This document shows positions 1 through 7,523 of a stretch of DNA of 51,150 nucleotides, in pieces. Location: contig JBBRAH010000024.1 in NCBI GenBank assembly GCA_038206985.1, positions 1 to 51,150 on the forward strand, in the 5' to 3' direction. The first letter of the stretch is position 1, and the number at the start of each line of letters is the position of its first letter. The position numbers and the translations under genes are program-made. The DNA comes from CAXMST01 sp038206985 (GTDB taxonomy: Bacteria; Actinomycetota; Thermoleophilia; Solirubrobacterales; 70-9). Under the pieces are notes generated by a model. That model saw only the letters and a program-made list of their open reading frames with translations. It did not search any database and was not told the origin of the DNA.

Positions 1-134
1 CCGAGCGCGTCGGAGCTGACCTCGGCGAACGAGGCGGCCTCGCGCCAGGCGGCGGCAGCAGGGGCTTCGTACCCCGAAGGCGCGGGGATTCGTAGGAGGG
101 CATCGAGAGTCTTGGGGATTTCGCTGCTTGTCAT
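1..134 (-). CDS. M42 family glutamyl aminopeptidase/endoglucanase, N-terminal fragment
   Basis: Only the first 44 codons are present; the gene runs off the left edge. The translation opens with a short leader and then LDALLRIPAPSGYEAP, the typical start of M42 (and related M20) metallo-aminopeptidases, in which the PSGYE turn precedes the first metal-binding region. The ATG at 134 overlaps the TGA of the upstream SRPBCC gene in an ATGA, so the two are probably translationally coupled. The catalytic metal ligands lie outside the window, so the family call rests on the N-terminus only. Confidence 0.6.
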   Translation of the reverse strand, partial: MTSSEIPKTLDALLRIPAPSGYEAPAAAAWREAASFAEVSSDAL

Positions 135-658
135 TGGGCTGAAGTATCGCGATTGTCACGTCGCCGCAGCCGGCGGTGCCGGTAGGAGAACAGCGCTCCG
201 ACGATCAGCTGCGCCAGGCTGCCCGCGCCAGGCAGACGATCGAGCGGGCTCTTCAGGCGGAACACCAGCCGGTCGGTCACGCTGCAGCCGGGGGCGTCCG
301 CGCCGGCCGGAGCGGCTTCCACTACGCGCTCGTGCTGCCAGAGCCCGAAGGCGAGCGTGCGGGAGCGCTCGAGGAAGCGGCGCGGCACCTCGACCTCGAC
401 CAGGCAGAGGTCGTCGTAGTCCACGGGAAATAGGCCGAACAGCAGGATCCAGCTGCGGCCGATCGGGGGCCCCACGGGAACCTCGTCGAGGTTCAGGCCA
501 CGGGCACCGGGCGGTACCGTCATCCGCAACAGCGGCCGGAACTCCGCGTTGATCCCTGTGAAGCTCGTCGCCAGAGCCCAGGCTCGCTCGGCCGGCATCG
601 AGAGCGAGCTACTTCGCTCGATGCGCAGCGGTGTCGGCTGCTCGCTCAGTCCTTCCAC
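131..658 (-). CDS. SRPBCC (START-like) family protein
   Basis: About 175 residues. The sequence begins LRIERSSSLSMPAERAWALATS, the usual first strand and helix of an SRPBCC/polyketide-cyclase fold in which a hydrophobic pocket binds an unknown ligand; a hydrophobic stretch and a basic C-terminus (HRRLRRR) follow. The start is uncertain: GTG at 658 gives a small overlap with the upstream gene; a TTG at 685 is also open. The stop overlaps the ATG of the M42 gene. No ligand or enzymatic function can be read from the sequence. Confidence 0.55.
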   Translation of the reverse strand: MEGLSEQPTPLRIERSSSLSMPAERAWALATSFTGINAEFRPLLRMTVPPGARGLNLDEVPVGPPIGRSWILLFGLFPVDYDDLCLVEVEVPRRFLERSRTLAFGLWQHERVVEAAPAGADAPGCSVTDRLVFRLKSPLDRLPGAGSLAQLIVGALFSYRHRRLRRRDNRDTSAQ

Positions 659-1305
659 GCCGTGCCGGTCGGTCGTGGAGGCCAACCCGTCGCGGCGAGC
701 ACCTCCGCCGGGGCCTGGCCGCGACCCGTCAGGCCCACGTGCCAGCGCTCGCGGGTTTCCGCGACGTGCTCGGCATGCTCGTAGACGCGGTCGTGGTGCC
801 CGTAGAGCAGGCGCGGCAAAAGGGCGTCGGCCGCCGGAGCCTCGACTCCCGGAACCATGGCCGCGACCTCGTAGCCGAAGTCCGGATCCCGCTCCCAGCG
901 GACCGCGCCGGCTACGTCGGCCTTGAGCACCGTGCTGAGCAGCGAGCCGTCAACAGTGAAGCAGCCGTCGGCCCCCTGGGGCCCGGCTACGAAGCCGTGC
1001 TTGAGCAGGTAGATCTTGCCCTGGTACCCAGTGAAGACAGTGAGCGCCGCGGCGAGGTCGTGCCCATTGAGGCCGCCGGCGTCGGCGAGCAGTAAAGCAG
1101 CGAGATCCGCCCGCAGGCGGGCGATCGGGGCGAGCACCCCCGCGTCGGGGTAGACAATCCCGAGCCGTGGAGCGGCCGGGTCGATGTCGGCTGCACGGCG
1201 CACGATCGCGCAGTGCGCCTCCAGCGCCTCCAGCCAGGGCGGCGCGCCCCCCGGGGCCGGGGAGCCGGCTGCCGGGGCCTTGCGCTCGGCGTAGGGATCG
1301 GCCAT
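646..1305 (-). CDS. Protein resembling the C-terminal part of ATP-type PEP carboxykinase
   Basis: 219 residues. From about residue 90 to 200 the order of motifs (KIYLLKHGFVAG, a DGS.L segment, WERDPDFGYEVAAMVPGVE, LLPRLLY) recalls the last third of ATP-dependent phosphoenolpyruvate carboxykinases (YLVNTG..., GS...P.F, PGVD..LDPR..Y). The N-terminal 80 residues show no P-loop or kinase motif, and the protein is less than half the family length, so it is unlikely to be an active carboxykinase. A full GTP-type enzyme is encoded at 16770-18581. It may be a decayed remnant or a repurposed fold. The similarity is by eye and weak. Confidence 0.5.
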   Translation of the reverse strand: MADPYAERKAPAAGSPAPGGAPPWLEALEAHCAIVRRAADIDPAAPRLGIVYPDAGVLAPIARLRADLAALLLADAGGLNGHDLAAALTVFTGYQGKIYLLKHGFVAGPQGADGCFTVDGSLLSTVLKADVAGAVRWERDPDFGYEVAAMVPGVEAPAADALLPRLLYGHHDRVYEHAEHVAETRERWHVGLTGRGQAPAEVLAATGWPPRPTGTAWKD

Positions 1306-1335
1306 CAGCCCGTAACCCTACGCCGCCGGTACGTC

Positions 1336-1857
1336 TTAGGAGCCCGGGTTCTTCTTGGGGATCAGCACCGCGCGCTTGAACTCGGCGACGAGGGTGTTGT
1401 CCTGCTTGTAGACCCGGGTGCGGACCTTGACCACGCCGCGGTCCGGCTTGCTCGAGGAGGGCCGCACATCGAGGACCTCCGACTCGCAGAACAGCGTGTC
1501 GCCGTGGAAGACCGGGTTGGGATGGCTGAGCTCCTCGGTCGCCAGGTTGGCGATCGCCTTGCCGGAGACGTCGCCGACCGACATGCCGAGCGCCAGCGAG
1601 TAGACCAGCGGCCCGACGACGACGTTCTGGCCCTGCTGCGACTCCGACGCGTAGACGTCGTTGAGGTGCAGCGGATGGTGGTTCATCGTGATCAGGCAGA
1701 AGAGGTGGTCGTCCGACTCGGTCACGGTCTTCGCGGGCCAGTGCTTGTAGACGGCGCCGACCTCGAACTCCTCAAGGTAGCGGCCGTACTGGCGCGCACC
1801 GGAGGCCTCGCGCTCGGCCTGGTCGGTGATCAGCTCATGGGTGTCGTTGTCGCTCAT
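1336..1857 (-). CDS. MaoC-family hotdog dehydratase/hydratase
   Basis: 173 residues. A single MaoC hotdog domain occupies most of the protein: the YLEEFEVGAVYKH opening, TVTESDDHLF, then NHHPLHLND, which supplies the Asp/His pair expected in hydratase-2 enzymes. These hydrate or dehydrate 2-enoyl-CoA thioesters in the cytoplasm. Mesaconyl-CoA (beta-methylmalyl-CoA) hydratase is one possibility because a malyl-CoA/beta-methylmalyl-CoA lyase is encoded at 12696; the substrate is inference. ATG 1857 was chosen because AGAGGAG lies just upstream and the family N-terminus follows. Confidence 0.85.
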   Translation of the reverse strand: MSDNDTHELITDQAEREASGARQYGRYLEEFEVGAVYKHWPAKTVTESDDHLFCLITMNHHPLHLNDVYASESQQGQNVVVGPLVYSLALGMSVGDVSGKAIANLATEELSHPNPVFHGDTLFCESEVLDVRPSSSKPDRGVVKVRTRVYKQDNTLVAEFKRAVLIPKKNPGS

Positions 1858-1945
1858 GAAGTCGTGGCTCCTCTTGGTTGGTGTGAGGGAAGACGGTGAA
1901 GAGCCCCGGGGATCCGGCGCCCCTCGCCCCTCTCGACGGCTCGGC

Positions 1946-2488
1946 TCAAAAGCCGGGCACGACCGGCAGACCGGCGTCGGTCGCGTCCTGCTGGATCTGC
2001 TCAAGCCGGCTGGAGAACTCCTGGGCGACCGCCGGAATCCCTCCGGCCGCGCTGGCCAGCGCCTGCTTGTCGCCGTCCTCGGCTGCCTGCTGCGCGGGCT
2101 CGAGATCATCGGCGAACCCGTTGAAGAGATCGATCAGATCCTGATTGATCTGGACACCCTCCTCGGGCGGGTTCAGGGCCTCGAGCTCGGAGGCACTCGA
2201 CTGGAGCTCCTCCTGCGCATCGCCGATGCTGGAGGCGAGCTCCTCCACGTTCTTTGAAGCACTGATCGTCTGGCCGAGGTTGGTCAGGTTCTCACCGGTC
2301 GGCGCCAGGACGGCGGCGACCGCGTCAGCGTACTCCTGGCCGTCGAGCTGCTCGGAGGATGCCTCGGTCGTGCTCGTCGCTGACGAGGCGTCGGTCGTGG
2401 TTTCGTCGTCACCGCCGCAGGCTACGAGCAGAGCGCCCGAGAGCAGGGTCACGGCGAGCAAGCTGAGGATTCGAATCGTCTTGGGCAT
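1946..2488 (-). CDS. Secreted lipoprotein of unknown function (paralogue 1)
   Basis: 180 residues. An N-terminal hydrophobic segment ends in the lipobox LLVAC with the lipidated Cys at 24, followed by GGDDETTTDASS, a Thr/Ser/Asp-rich spacer. The rest is a predicted all-helical, Glu/Gln/Ala-rich domain with conserved NPPEEGVQINQDLIDLFNGF. It is clearly paralogous to the lipoprotein at 2698-3189: same length of leader, same ENLT.LG, PPE...NQDLID and DAG.P blocks. A GGAGG ribosome site precedes ATG 2488. Function unknown; the protein should sit on the outer face of the cytoplasmic membrane. Confidence 0.85.
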   Translation of the reverse strand: MPKTIRILSLLAVTLLSGALLVACGGDDETTTDASSATSTTEASSEQLDGQEYADAVAAVLAPTGENLTNLGQTISASKNVEELASSIGDAQEELQSSASELEALNPPEEGVQINQDLIDLFNGFADDLEPAQQAAEDGDKQALASAAGGIPAVAQEFSSRLEQIQQDATDAGLPVVPGF

Positions 2489-2652
2489 CGTTGCCTCCGT
2501 TGTGAGAGTGGGCAGCCCGGTGGGGCACGGCGAGCGCGGATCCTAGAGCACCAATCCGCCGGATCGCAGTCGGCCTTCCGTACTGACCGCCTTGCGCTCA
2601 GCGGACCTGCTTGAACTGGGTCCGCGACTCGTGTGTCTGGAAGGGGAACGCA

Positions 2653-2680
2653 CAGGGGGGCCGGCTTCCCGGCCCCCCTG
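2653..2680 (-). terminator. Strong GC hairpin downstream of lipoprotein paralogue 2
   Basis: A perfect 12-bp inverted repeat, CAGGGGGGCCGG / CCGGCCCCCCTG, encloses a 4-base loop. It lies 17 bases past the stop of the 2698-3189 gene on the minus strand. Only a weak T-rich stretch (GTTCCCCTTCC) follows, so it may be a poor intrinsic terminator or a transcript-stabilising hairpin separating the two paralogues. Confidence 0.65.
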
Positions 2681-2697
2681 CACGAATCGAAACGGGA

Positions 2698-3189
2698 TCA
2701 GCCGTCGCTGCTCGGCTCCTCGATCGGCACGCCTGCGTCAATCGCGGCCTGCTGGATGCGATCGAGCTCGGTGCCGAAGTCCTGCGCCTTCTGCGGCAGC
2801 TCGAGAGCCGTCTTCTGCAGCAGCTCGAGGTTCTCGTCCTCGGCAGCCTCGCGGACCGTGCCGAGCTCGTCGGAGAAGCCCGTGATCGCATCGATCAGGT
2901 CCTGGTTGACCTGCTCAGTGCCCTCCGGCGGCGTGATCTGCTCGAGCTCTTCGGCACCGTTCTCGAGCTCTTCCTGGGCGCTTGCGAGGCCGTCGGCCAG
3001 CGCGGCCGGGTCGGATGCGCTGCTGAGCGTGGTGCCGAGCTCGGTGAGGTTCTCTCCGAGCGGCGTGAGCACGTCTTCGACCTGCGTCGCGTATTCGGCC
3101 TTGTCGTCATCGCCGCCGCAGGCCGTAAGCAGCCCGCCGGCGAGGGCGAGCACGGCAACGATGCCGAGCATGCGTGTGAACTTGGTCAT
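2698..3189 (-). CDS. Secreted lipoprotein of unknown function (paralogue 2)
   Basis: 163 residues with signal peptide and lipobox LLTAC (lipid Cys 24), then GGDDDK and a helical domain. It aligns by eye along its whole length with the neighbour at 1946-2488 (ENLTELGTTLS against ENLTNLGQTIS; PPEGTEQVNQDLIDAITGF against PPEEGVQINQDLIDLFNGF; IQQAAIDAG.P against IQQDATDAG.P), so the pair arose by tandem duplication. It lacks most of the Ser/Thr linker of paralogue 1. GGGAG precedes the ATG. Function unknown. Confidence 0.85.
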   Translation of the reverse strand: MTKFTRMLGIVAVLALAGGLLTACGGDDDKAEYATQVEDVLTPLGENLTELGTTLSSASDPAALADGLASAQEELENGAEELEQITPPEGTEQVNQDLIDAITGFSDELGTVREAAEDENLELLQKTALELPQKAQDFGTELDRIQQAAIDAGVPIEEPSSDG

Positions 3190-3256
3190 GTCATCTCCCT
3201 GATTGGGGTGGAACGAACGAGGGGGCGGGATCGTAGAGGTCGAGGCGGGCGCTGAA

Positions 3257-3619
3257 TCAGCGCACCCGTTTGAAGTGCGTGCGCGCCTGATGCTTGCCGA
3301 TCACGGTGCCGAGCAGCTTGACCACGGCGGGGTCGCCGCCGACCTTGATGTCGCCGTGTTCGAGGGCACCGTTCCAGTCGTCGATCGTGCCCTCCTCGGC
3401 ATGCTCGTTGAGCGTCGCGCGGGGCATCGAGATCTCCAGGCGGGCGTCGTCGGGATCCATTTTGGTGATCTCCGGACCCGGAGACTGCACCCGGAACACC
3501 TGCACATCACCGCGACCGCGCAACTCGACCCGGATCGAGAGCGCCAGCTTCTCGAGCGCCGGCAGCTCATCGACGAAGCGTCGATAGGTCGCCATGATCA
3601 GGTCCGAAGCAGTCGCCAT
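3257..3619 (-). CDS. SCP2-like sterol-carrier/lipid-binding domain protein
   Basis: 120 residues. The C-terminal half (DARLEISMPRATLNEHAEEG..., ALEHGDIKVGGDPAVVKLLGTV) follows the pattern of SCP2-type domains, in which a beta sheet ends in G.I.V.GD..A...L. These domains bind lipids or acyl-CoA. The gene sits just upstream of an acyl-CoA dehydrogenase on the same strand, 37 bases from its stop, which would fit a lipid-related role. A second possible start lies at Met 9. Family call is from pattern only. Confidence 0.6.
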   Translation of the reverse strand: MATASDLIMATYRRFVDELPALEKLALSIRVELRGRGDVQVFRVQSPGPEITKMDPDDARLEISMPRATLNEHAEEGTIDDWNGALEHGDIKVGGDPAVVKLLGTVIGKHQARTHFKRVR

Positions 3620-3659
3620 CGCGGTGATTGTCGCAGTCGCAGTCGGGGCGCGTCCCGCG

Positions 3660-4871
3660 CTAGATCTTGTGCCGCTGGAGCAGCTTCTTGCCGATCACCA
3701 TGCGCTGGATCTCCGAGGTGCCCTCGCCGATCAGCAGCAGAGGCGCGTCCCGGTACAGGCGCTCGATCTCGTACTCCTTGGAGTAGCCGTATCCGCCGTG
3801 GATGCGGAAGCACTCCTCGACGCACTCCTTGCCCGTCTCGGAGGCGAGCAGCTTGGCCATCCCGGCCTCGAGATCGGAGCGGATTCCGGCGTCTTTCATC
3901 CGGGCCGCCTTCAGCGTTACGAGGCGCGCGGCCTCGATCTTTGTCGCCATATCGGCGAGCTTGAACTGTATCGCCTGGTGCTGGGCGATCGGCTTGCCGA
4001 ACGTCTTGCGCTCCTGGCTGTACCGCAGGGCGAGCTCGAGCGCGCGGCTGGCGATGCCGACGCCGCGGGCGGCGACGTTGACGCGGCCGACCTCGAGCGC
4101 ATCCATCATCTGGCTGAAGCCCTTGCCGACACCCTCGGGACCGCCAAGGACACGGGCCTCGGGGCAGACGTAGCCGTCGTAGATGAGCTCGGTGGACTCG
4201 ACGCCCTTGTAGCCCATTTTCTTGATCTTGGGCGGTACGTTGAGGCCCTTGAAGTCACCCTCGTTGATGTCCTTCCAGGGCTCCTTCTCGGTGATGAAGC
4301 AGGTCATGCCGGTGTGCGGCGGATCCGCCTTGGCGTCGTTCTTCATCAGCACGAAGACCACGCCGCTGCCGAGACCGTTGGTGACCCACATCTTCTGGCC
4401 GTCGAGGACCCAGGCGCCGTCATCGTTGTGCTTGGCGGAGCCCTTGATGCCCTGCACGTCGGAGCCGACCTCGGGCTCGGAGAGGCTGAAAGCGGCGCGG
4501 ATCTCGCCCGTCGCCATCTTCGGCAGGAAGTAGTCCTTCTGCTCGTCGGTGCCGAACTTCATCAGCAGATAGGAACCGATGAAGTGGGTGTTGACGACGC
4601 CGGAAATCGAGATCCAGCCGCGGGAGAGCTCCTCGACGATCATCGTGTACGTCGTCAGATCGAGGCCCATGCCGCCGTACTCCTCGGGGATCGTGACCCC
4701 GAACAGACCGAGCTCCTTCATCTGCTCGACGATCGGCTCCGGGAACTTGTCCTCGTGGTCGTACTCCGCGGCGTTCGGGATGATCTGCTCATCCACGAAC
4801 TGATGGACCATCTCGGTGATGTCCTTCTGGATGTCGGTCTTCTCTTCGTACTGTGCTGTGGCTAGGGCCAT
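3660..4871 (-). CDS. Acyl-CoA dehydrogenase (FAD)
   Basis: 403 residues, the normal size for the family. The N-terminal helical domain is followed by the FAD/substrate motifs (AFSLSEPEVGSDVQGIKGSA, then the W.TNG strand), and the C-terminal domain carries the helix QAIQFKLADMATKIEAARLV and the end motif IHGGYGYSKEYEIERLYRD...GEGTSEIQ, where the Glu of EGT is the expected catalytic base. It oxidises an acyl-CoA to the enoyl-CoA, passing electrons to ETF. AAGGAG precedes ATG 4871. Substrate range cannot be read; nearby MaoC and malyl-CoA lyase genes make short branched or dicarboxylic acyl-CoAs worth considering. Confidence 0.92.
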   Translation of the reverse strand: MALATAQYEEKTDIQKDITEMVHQFVDEQIIPNAAEYDHEDKFPEPIVEQMKELGLFGVTIPEEYGGMGLDLTTYTMIVEELSRGWISISGVVNTHFIGSYLLMKFGTDEQKDYFLPKMATGEIRAAFSLSEPEVGSDVQGIKGSAKHNDDGAWVLDGQKMWVTNGLGSGVVFVLMKNDAKADPPHTGMTCFITEKEPWKDINEGDFKGLNVPPKIKKMGYKGVESTELIYDGYVCPEARVLGGPEGVGKGFSQMMDALEVGRVNVAARGVGIASRALELALRYSQERKTFGKPIAQHQAIQFKLADMATKIEAARLVTLKAARMKDAGIRSDLEAGMAKLLASETGKECVEECFRIHGGYGYSKEYEIERLYRDAPLLLIGEGTSEIQRMVIGKKLLQRHKI

Positions 4872-4978
4872 GGCTCCTTGCGTCCTCGCTGGGTGGCTGG
4901 ATGACTGGAAAAGGGAAGCAATACTGCGGCGCGTCCTGAGGCCCTGGAATCCCCCGTCAGGCCACGTTGCGCAGGTAC

Positions 4979-5728
4979 TCAGGATAACTGTGCGAGGCCC
5001 TCGCCGGGGTGTTCCTTCTCGCCGCCGCTCTCGGCGGCCACCGCTGCGACCAGCTCCAGGAGCCGCTCGGGAGCCAGCTCGGGGTCCGCATCCGGGACCA
5101 GGGCCCAGATCCTGCCGGCGAGGTCCGCCGACAGTCGCTCGCGGGCGCCGCTGTCGAGGCCCTGGCGGCGCAGCAGGAAATGCGTGATCGCGTTGAGGTG
5201 GTCGTCGTCGAGGGCGCTCCGGTCCCAGCTGCGCGCGGCGGGCAACGAATCGATGGCCCCGATGCTGATCCCGGCCATCTCGGGCGCGTGGCCGGCGCCG
5301 GGGTCGACGCCCTCGTAGGCGGTCCAGACCGCGTTCAGCCCGCTCTGAACCATGTAGGGGATCATCAACAGCACCGGCGTCAGGAGCCAACCGCCCGCCC
5401 AGGCCGCCGCGAGCCCGACGCCGGAAATCGGCTCGCCGCCGAGCAGACCCTGGGTCTCCTGAATGCGCTTGGTGCAGCGGTACCAGGAGACGAACGGCGG
5501 CACGATCAGCAGCCAGCCGAGTGTGACCGCCAGCAGGGAAAGCCAGGGATTGCTCTTGGAAAGGTTCTCGAGCTGGTAGACGCGGCCGAAATCCCGCAGT
5601 TCGCGGTTGATCTTGTAGTACCAGTAGAAGTTGTAGAAGCCGAGCGTGAGCGCGTGCAGCCAGAGCACGGGCGCGATCTCGCGGTACTTGACGTCGGCGC
5701 CGTAGGCGTTGATCTCGCGGCTTGCCAT
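4979..5728 (-). CDS. DUF4234 membrane protein with extra C-terminal domain
   Basis: 249 residues. The N-terminal part, VLWLHALTLGFYNFYWYYKINRELRDFGR, is the hallmark of DUF4234 (aromatic first helix followed by a Tyr/Trp-rich segment), with two further hydrophobic helices near residues 60-80 and 110-135. From about residue 160 a soluble domain begins that matches the C-terminus of the adjacent RDD protein (see findings). 18 bases separate it from that upstream gene, so the two are probably one transcript. Function unknown. Confidence 0.8.
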   Translation of the reverse strand: MASREINAYGADVKYREIAPVLWLHALTLGFYNFYWYYKINRELRDFGRVYQLENLSKSNPWLSLLAVTLGWLLIVPPFVSWYRCTKRIQETQGLLGGEPISGVGLAAAWAGGWLLTPVLLMIPYMVQSGLNAVWTAYEGVDPGAGHAPEMAGISIGAIDSLPAARSWDRSALDDDHLNAITHFLLRRQGLDSGARERLSADLAGRIWALVPDADPELAPERLLELVAAVAAESGGEKEHPGEGLAQLS

Positions 5729-5746
5729 CGCGTCCCTATCGGTGAG

Positions 5747-6496
5747 CTAGCTCGAGGCCTTGAGCGCGACCAGGATCTCCAGCAACCATTCGTCGGCCAG
5801 ATCGCCGTCGGGGCCGACCAGCTTCGGTCGCACCTGGCCCGCGAGGCGCTCGGCGAGCGTGCGCCGCGCCGCCGGCTCCAGAGTTCCCCGGCGCTGCAGG
5901 AAGTGGCGGATCGTCTCCACCTCCTCGCCGCTGACCGCACTGGTGTCCCAGCTGCGGGCGCGCTCGAGCGCCGGGAGGGCGCCGATGCTCACCGTCAGGT
6001 CAACCGCGGGACCGCTGCTCTCGCTGCTGAGCACGACCAGCGTGCCCGCCGCCATATCCCCGAGGCGCTGGGAGCGGGAGCTGCGCACGATCGAGATCAC
6101 CGCGGCCAGCGCCATCGTGATGAACACATCGACCACCAGCAGCAGGTTGCGAACCAGCGCCATGCGGAACTCCACGGGCTCGCCGGAATCCCCCACCACC
6201 CGGATCCGGAGCCGCCTCTTGCCGGGGGTCTGACCCTCCCGGTAGGTCTCGTAGAAGACCCCGTAGAAGATCACCACGAAGAACGCGAACCCCCCGGCGG
6301 TTCCCCCGGCGAGCGCCTCGGAGGCGCCGAGTGCGAGGGCGAAGAGGACCACGACCAGGGACTCGGCCAGCACTAGGAAGCTGATCGCGACCGCGTCGTA
6401 GAGGCCCGCCGCCATGCGGGAGCCGAGACCGGCGAGTGTGATCTCGACCTCGACACCCTCCGGGGTCGCGAGCGAGATGCGATCCTCATACTGCAT
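5747..6496 (-). CDS. RDD-family membrane protein
   Basis: 249 residues. The sequence opens YEDRISLATPEGVEVEITLAGLGSRMAAGLYDAVAISFLVL, the typical start of actinobacterial RDD proteins, with transmembrane segments near 35-60, 70-95 and 125-150 and the QTPGKRRLRIRVV motif between them. The C-terminal 75 residues are a soluble domain shared with the DUF4234 neighbour. ATG 6496 places the start 4 bases from the divergently transcribed SpoIIM gene; a Met at 6520 would make the two overlap. RDD/SpoIIM pairs beside MoxR-DUF58 genes are a common actinobacterial arrangement; the transported or sensed compound is unknown. Confidence 0.85.
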   Translation of the reverse strand: MQYEDRISLATPEGVEVEITLAGLGSRMAAGLYDAVAISFLVLAESLVVVLFALALGASEALAGGTAGGFAFFVVIFYGVFYETYREGQTPGKRRLRIRVVGDSGEPVEFRMALVRNLLLVVDVFITMALAAVISIVRSSRSQRLGDMAAGTLVVLSSESSGPAVDLTVSIGALPALERARSWDTSAVSGEEVETIRHFLQRRGTLEPAARRTLAERLAGQVRPKLVGPDGDLADEWLLEILVALKASS

Positions 6497-6500
6497 CGCG

Positions 6501-7523
6501 ATGAATCTAGAGAGTTTCATCCGCACCCGCGAAGCCTCCTGGCGCGAGCTCGAGGGGCTGGTCGAACGGGCTTGCGGAAGGGCCGAGCGACTCGAGCCCA
6601 AGCAGGCCCTGCGGCTCGGCAGCCTCTACCGGGGCGCGGCCGCGGATCTGGCGCTGGCTCGCCGCCGCTTCCCGAACGACCCCGTCCGCCGCCGCCTGGA
6701 GGAACTGGTGCGCCGCTCCAGCGCGACGATCTATCAGGGAAGGGCCGCGCGGCGCTCGGTGCGCGAGTTCTTCGCCACTACCTACTGGCAGCGGATCGCC
6801 GAGCGGCCCGCGCCCCTGGGACTCGCGGCCCTGCTGCTCCTGGGGCCGGCGTTGCTCACCGCGCTGTGGGCGATCAACGATCCCTCGGCGGCGTTCAACT
6901 TCATCCCCGAGGATTTCCGTGGCGCCACCGACCCGCCCAGCAACGACGGCGGCACGCTTGGCCAGGAGACGGCGTTCAGCGCCTTTCTGTTCACGAACAA
7001 CATTCGGGTGACGATGCTGGCCTTTGCCCTGGGAATCACCGCGGGCATCGGCACCTCGATCGTCACAGCCTTCAATGGCCTGCTGCTCGGCGCCGTCGCC
7101 GGGGCCGCGATCGAAGCCGGCAACGGGCGGGCCTTCCTCGAATTCATCATCCCGCACGGGCCGATCGAGCTGACCTGCGTGGTGGTCGCCGCCGCCGCCG
7201 GGCTGCGGCTCGGTTGGGCCATCGTCAGCCCCGGCAACATGCCTCGCGGCAGGGCGGTCGCCCAGGAGGGCCGGCTGGCGGTGGAGATCATCCTCGGGAC
7301 GATGCCCTGGCTGGTTGCCGCGGGATTCTCCGAGTCCTTCGTGCGAGGCTCCGGCTGGCCCCTGCCCGCTCTGGCCGCGGTCGGCCTCGGTCTGTTTTTC
7401 GCGTTCTGGGGCCTGGTCTGGTTCCGGGGCCGGCCGGCGGCCCGTCAGGCGGCGCTCGCCGGACAGGCGCCCGAGGCGCCCTCGACTGAGACGCAGCCGC
7501 TCAGAGCCGCGCTCGCGTCTTAG
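6501..7523 (+). CDS. SpoIIM (stage II sporulation protein M)-like membrane protein
   Basis: 340 residues. After an Arg-rich helical N-terminus (about 1-95) come hydrophobic helices, including FSAFLFTNNIRVTMLAFALGIT, the signature region of SpoIIM/DUF95 proteins, and IIPHGPIELTCVVVAAAAGLRLGWAIV. In endospore formers SpoIIM helps peptidoglycan degradation during engulfment; here it sits with a MoxR/DUF58 block and no sporulation genes, so it more likely has an envelope role. Its last 23 bases overlap the 3' end of the convergent DUF58 gene. Confidence 0.85.
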   Translation: MNLESFIRTREASWRELEGLVERACGRAERLEPKQALRLGSLYRGAAADLALARRRFPNDPVRRRLEELVRRSSATIYQGRAARRSVREFFATTYWQRIAERPAPLGLAALLLLGPALLTALWAINDPSAAFNFIPEDFRGATDPPSNDGGTLGQETAFSAFLFTNNIRVTMLAFALGITAGIGTSIVTAFNGLLLGAVAGAAIEAGNGRAFLEFIIPHGPIELTCVVVAAAAGLRLGWAIVSPGNMPRGRAVAQEGRLAVEIILGTMPWLVAAGFSESFVRGSGWPLPALAAVGLGLFFAFWGLVWFRGRPAARQAALAGQAPEAPSTETQPLRAALAS

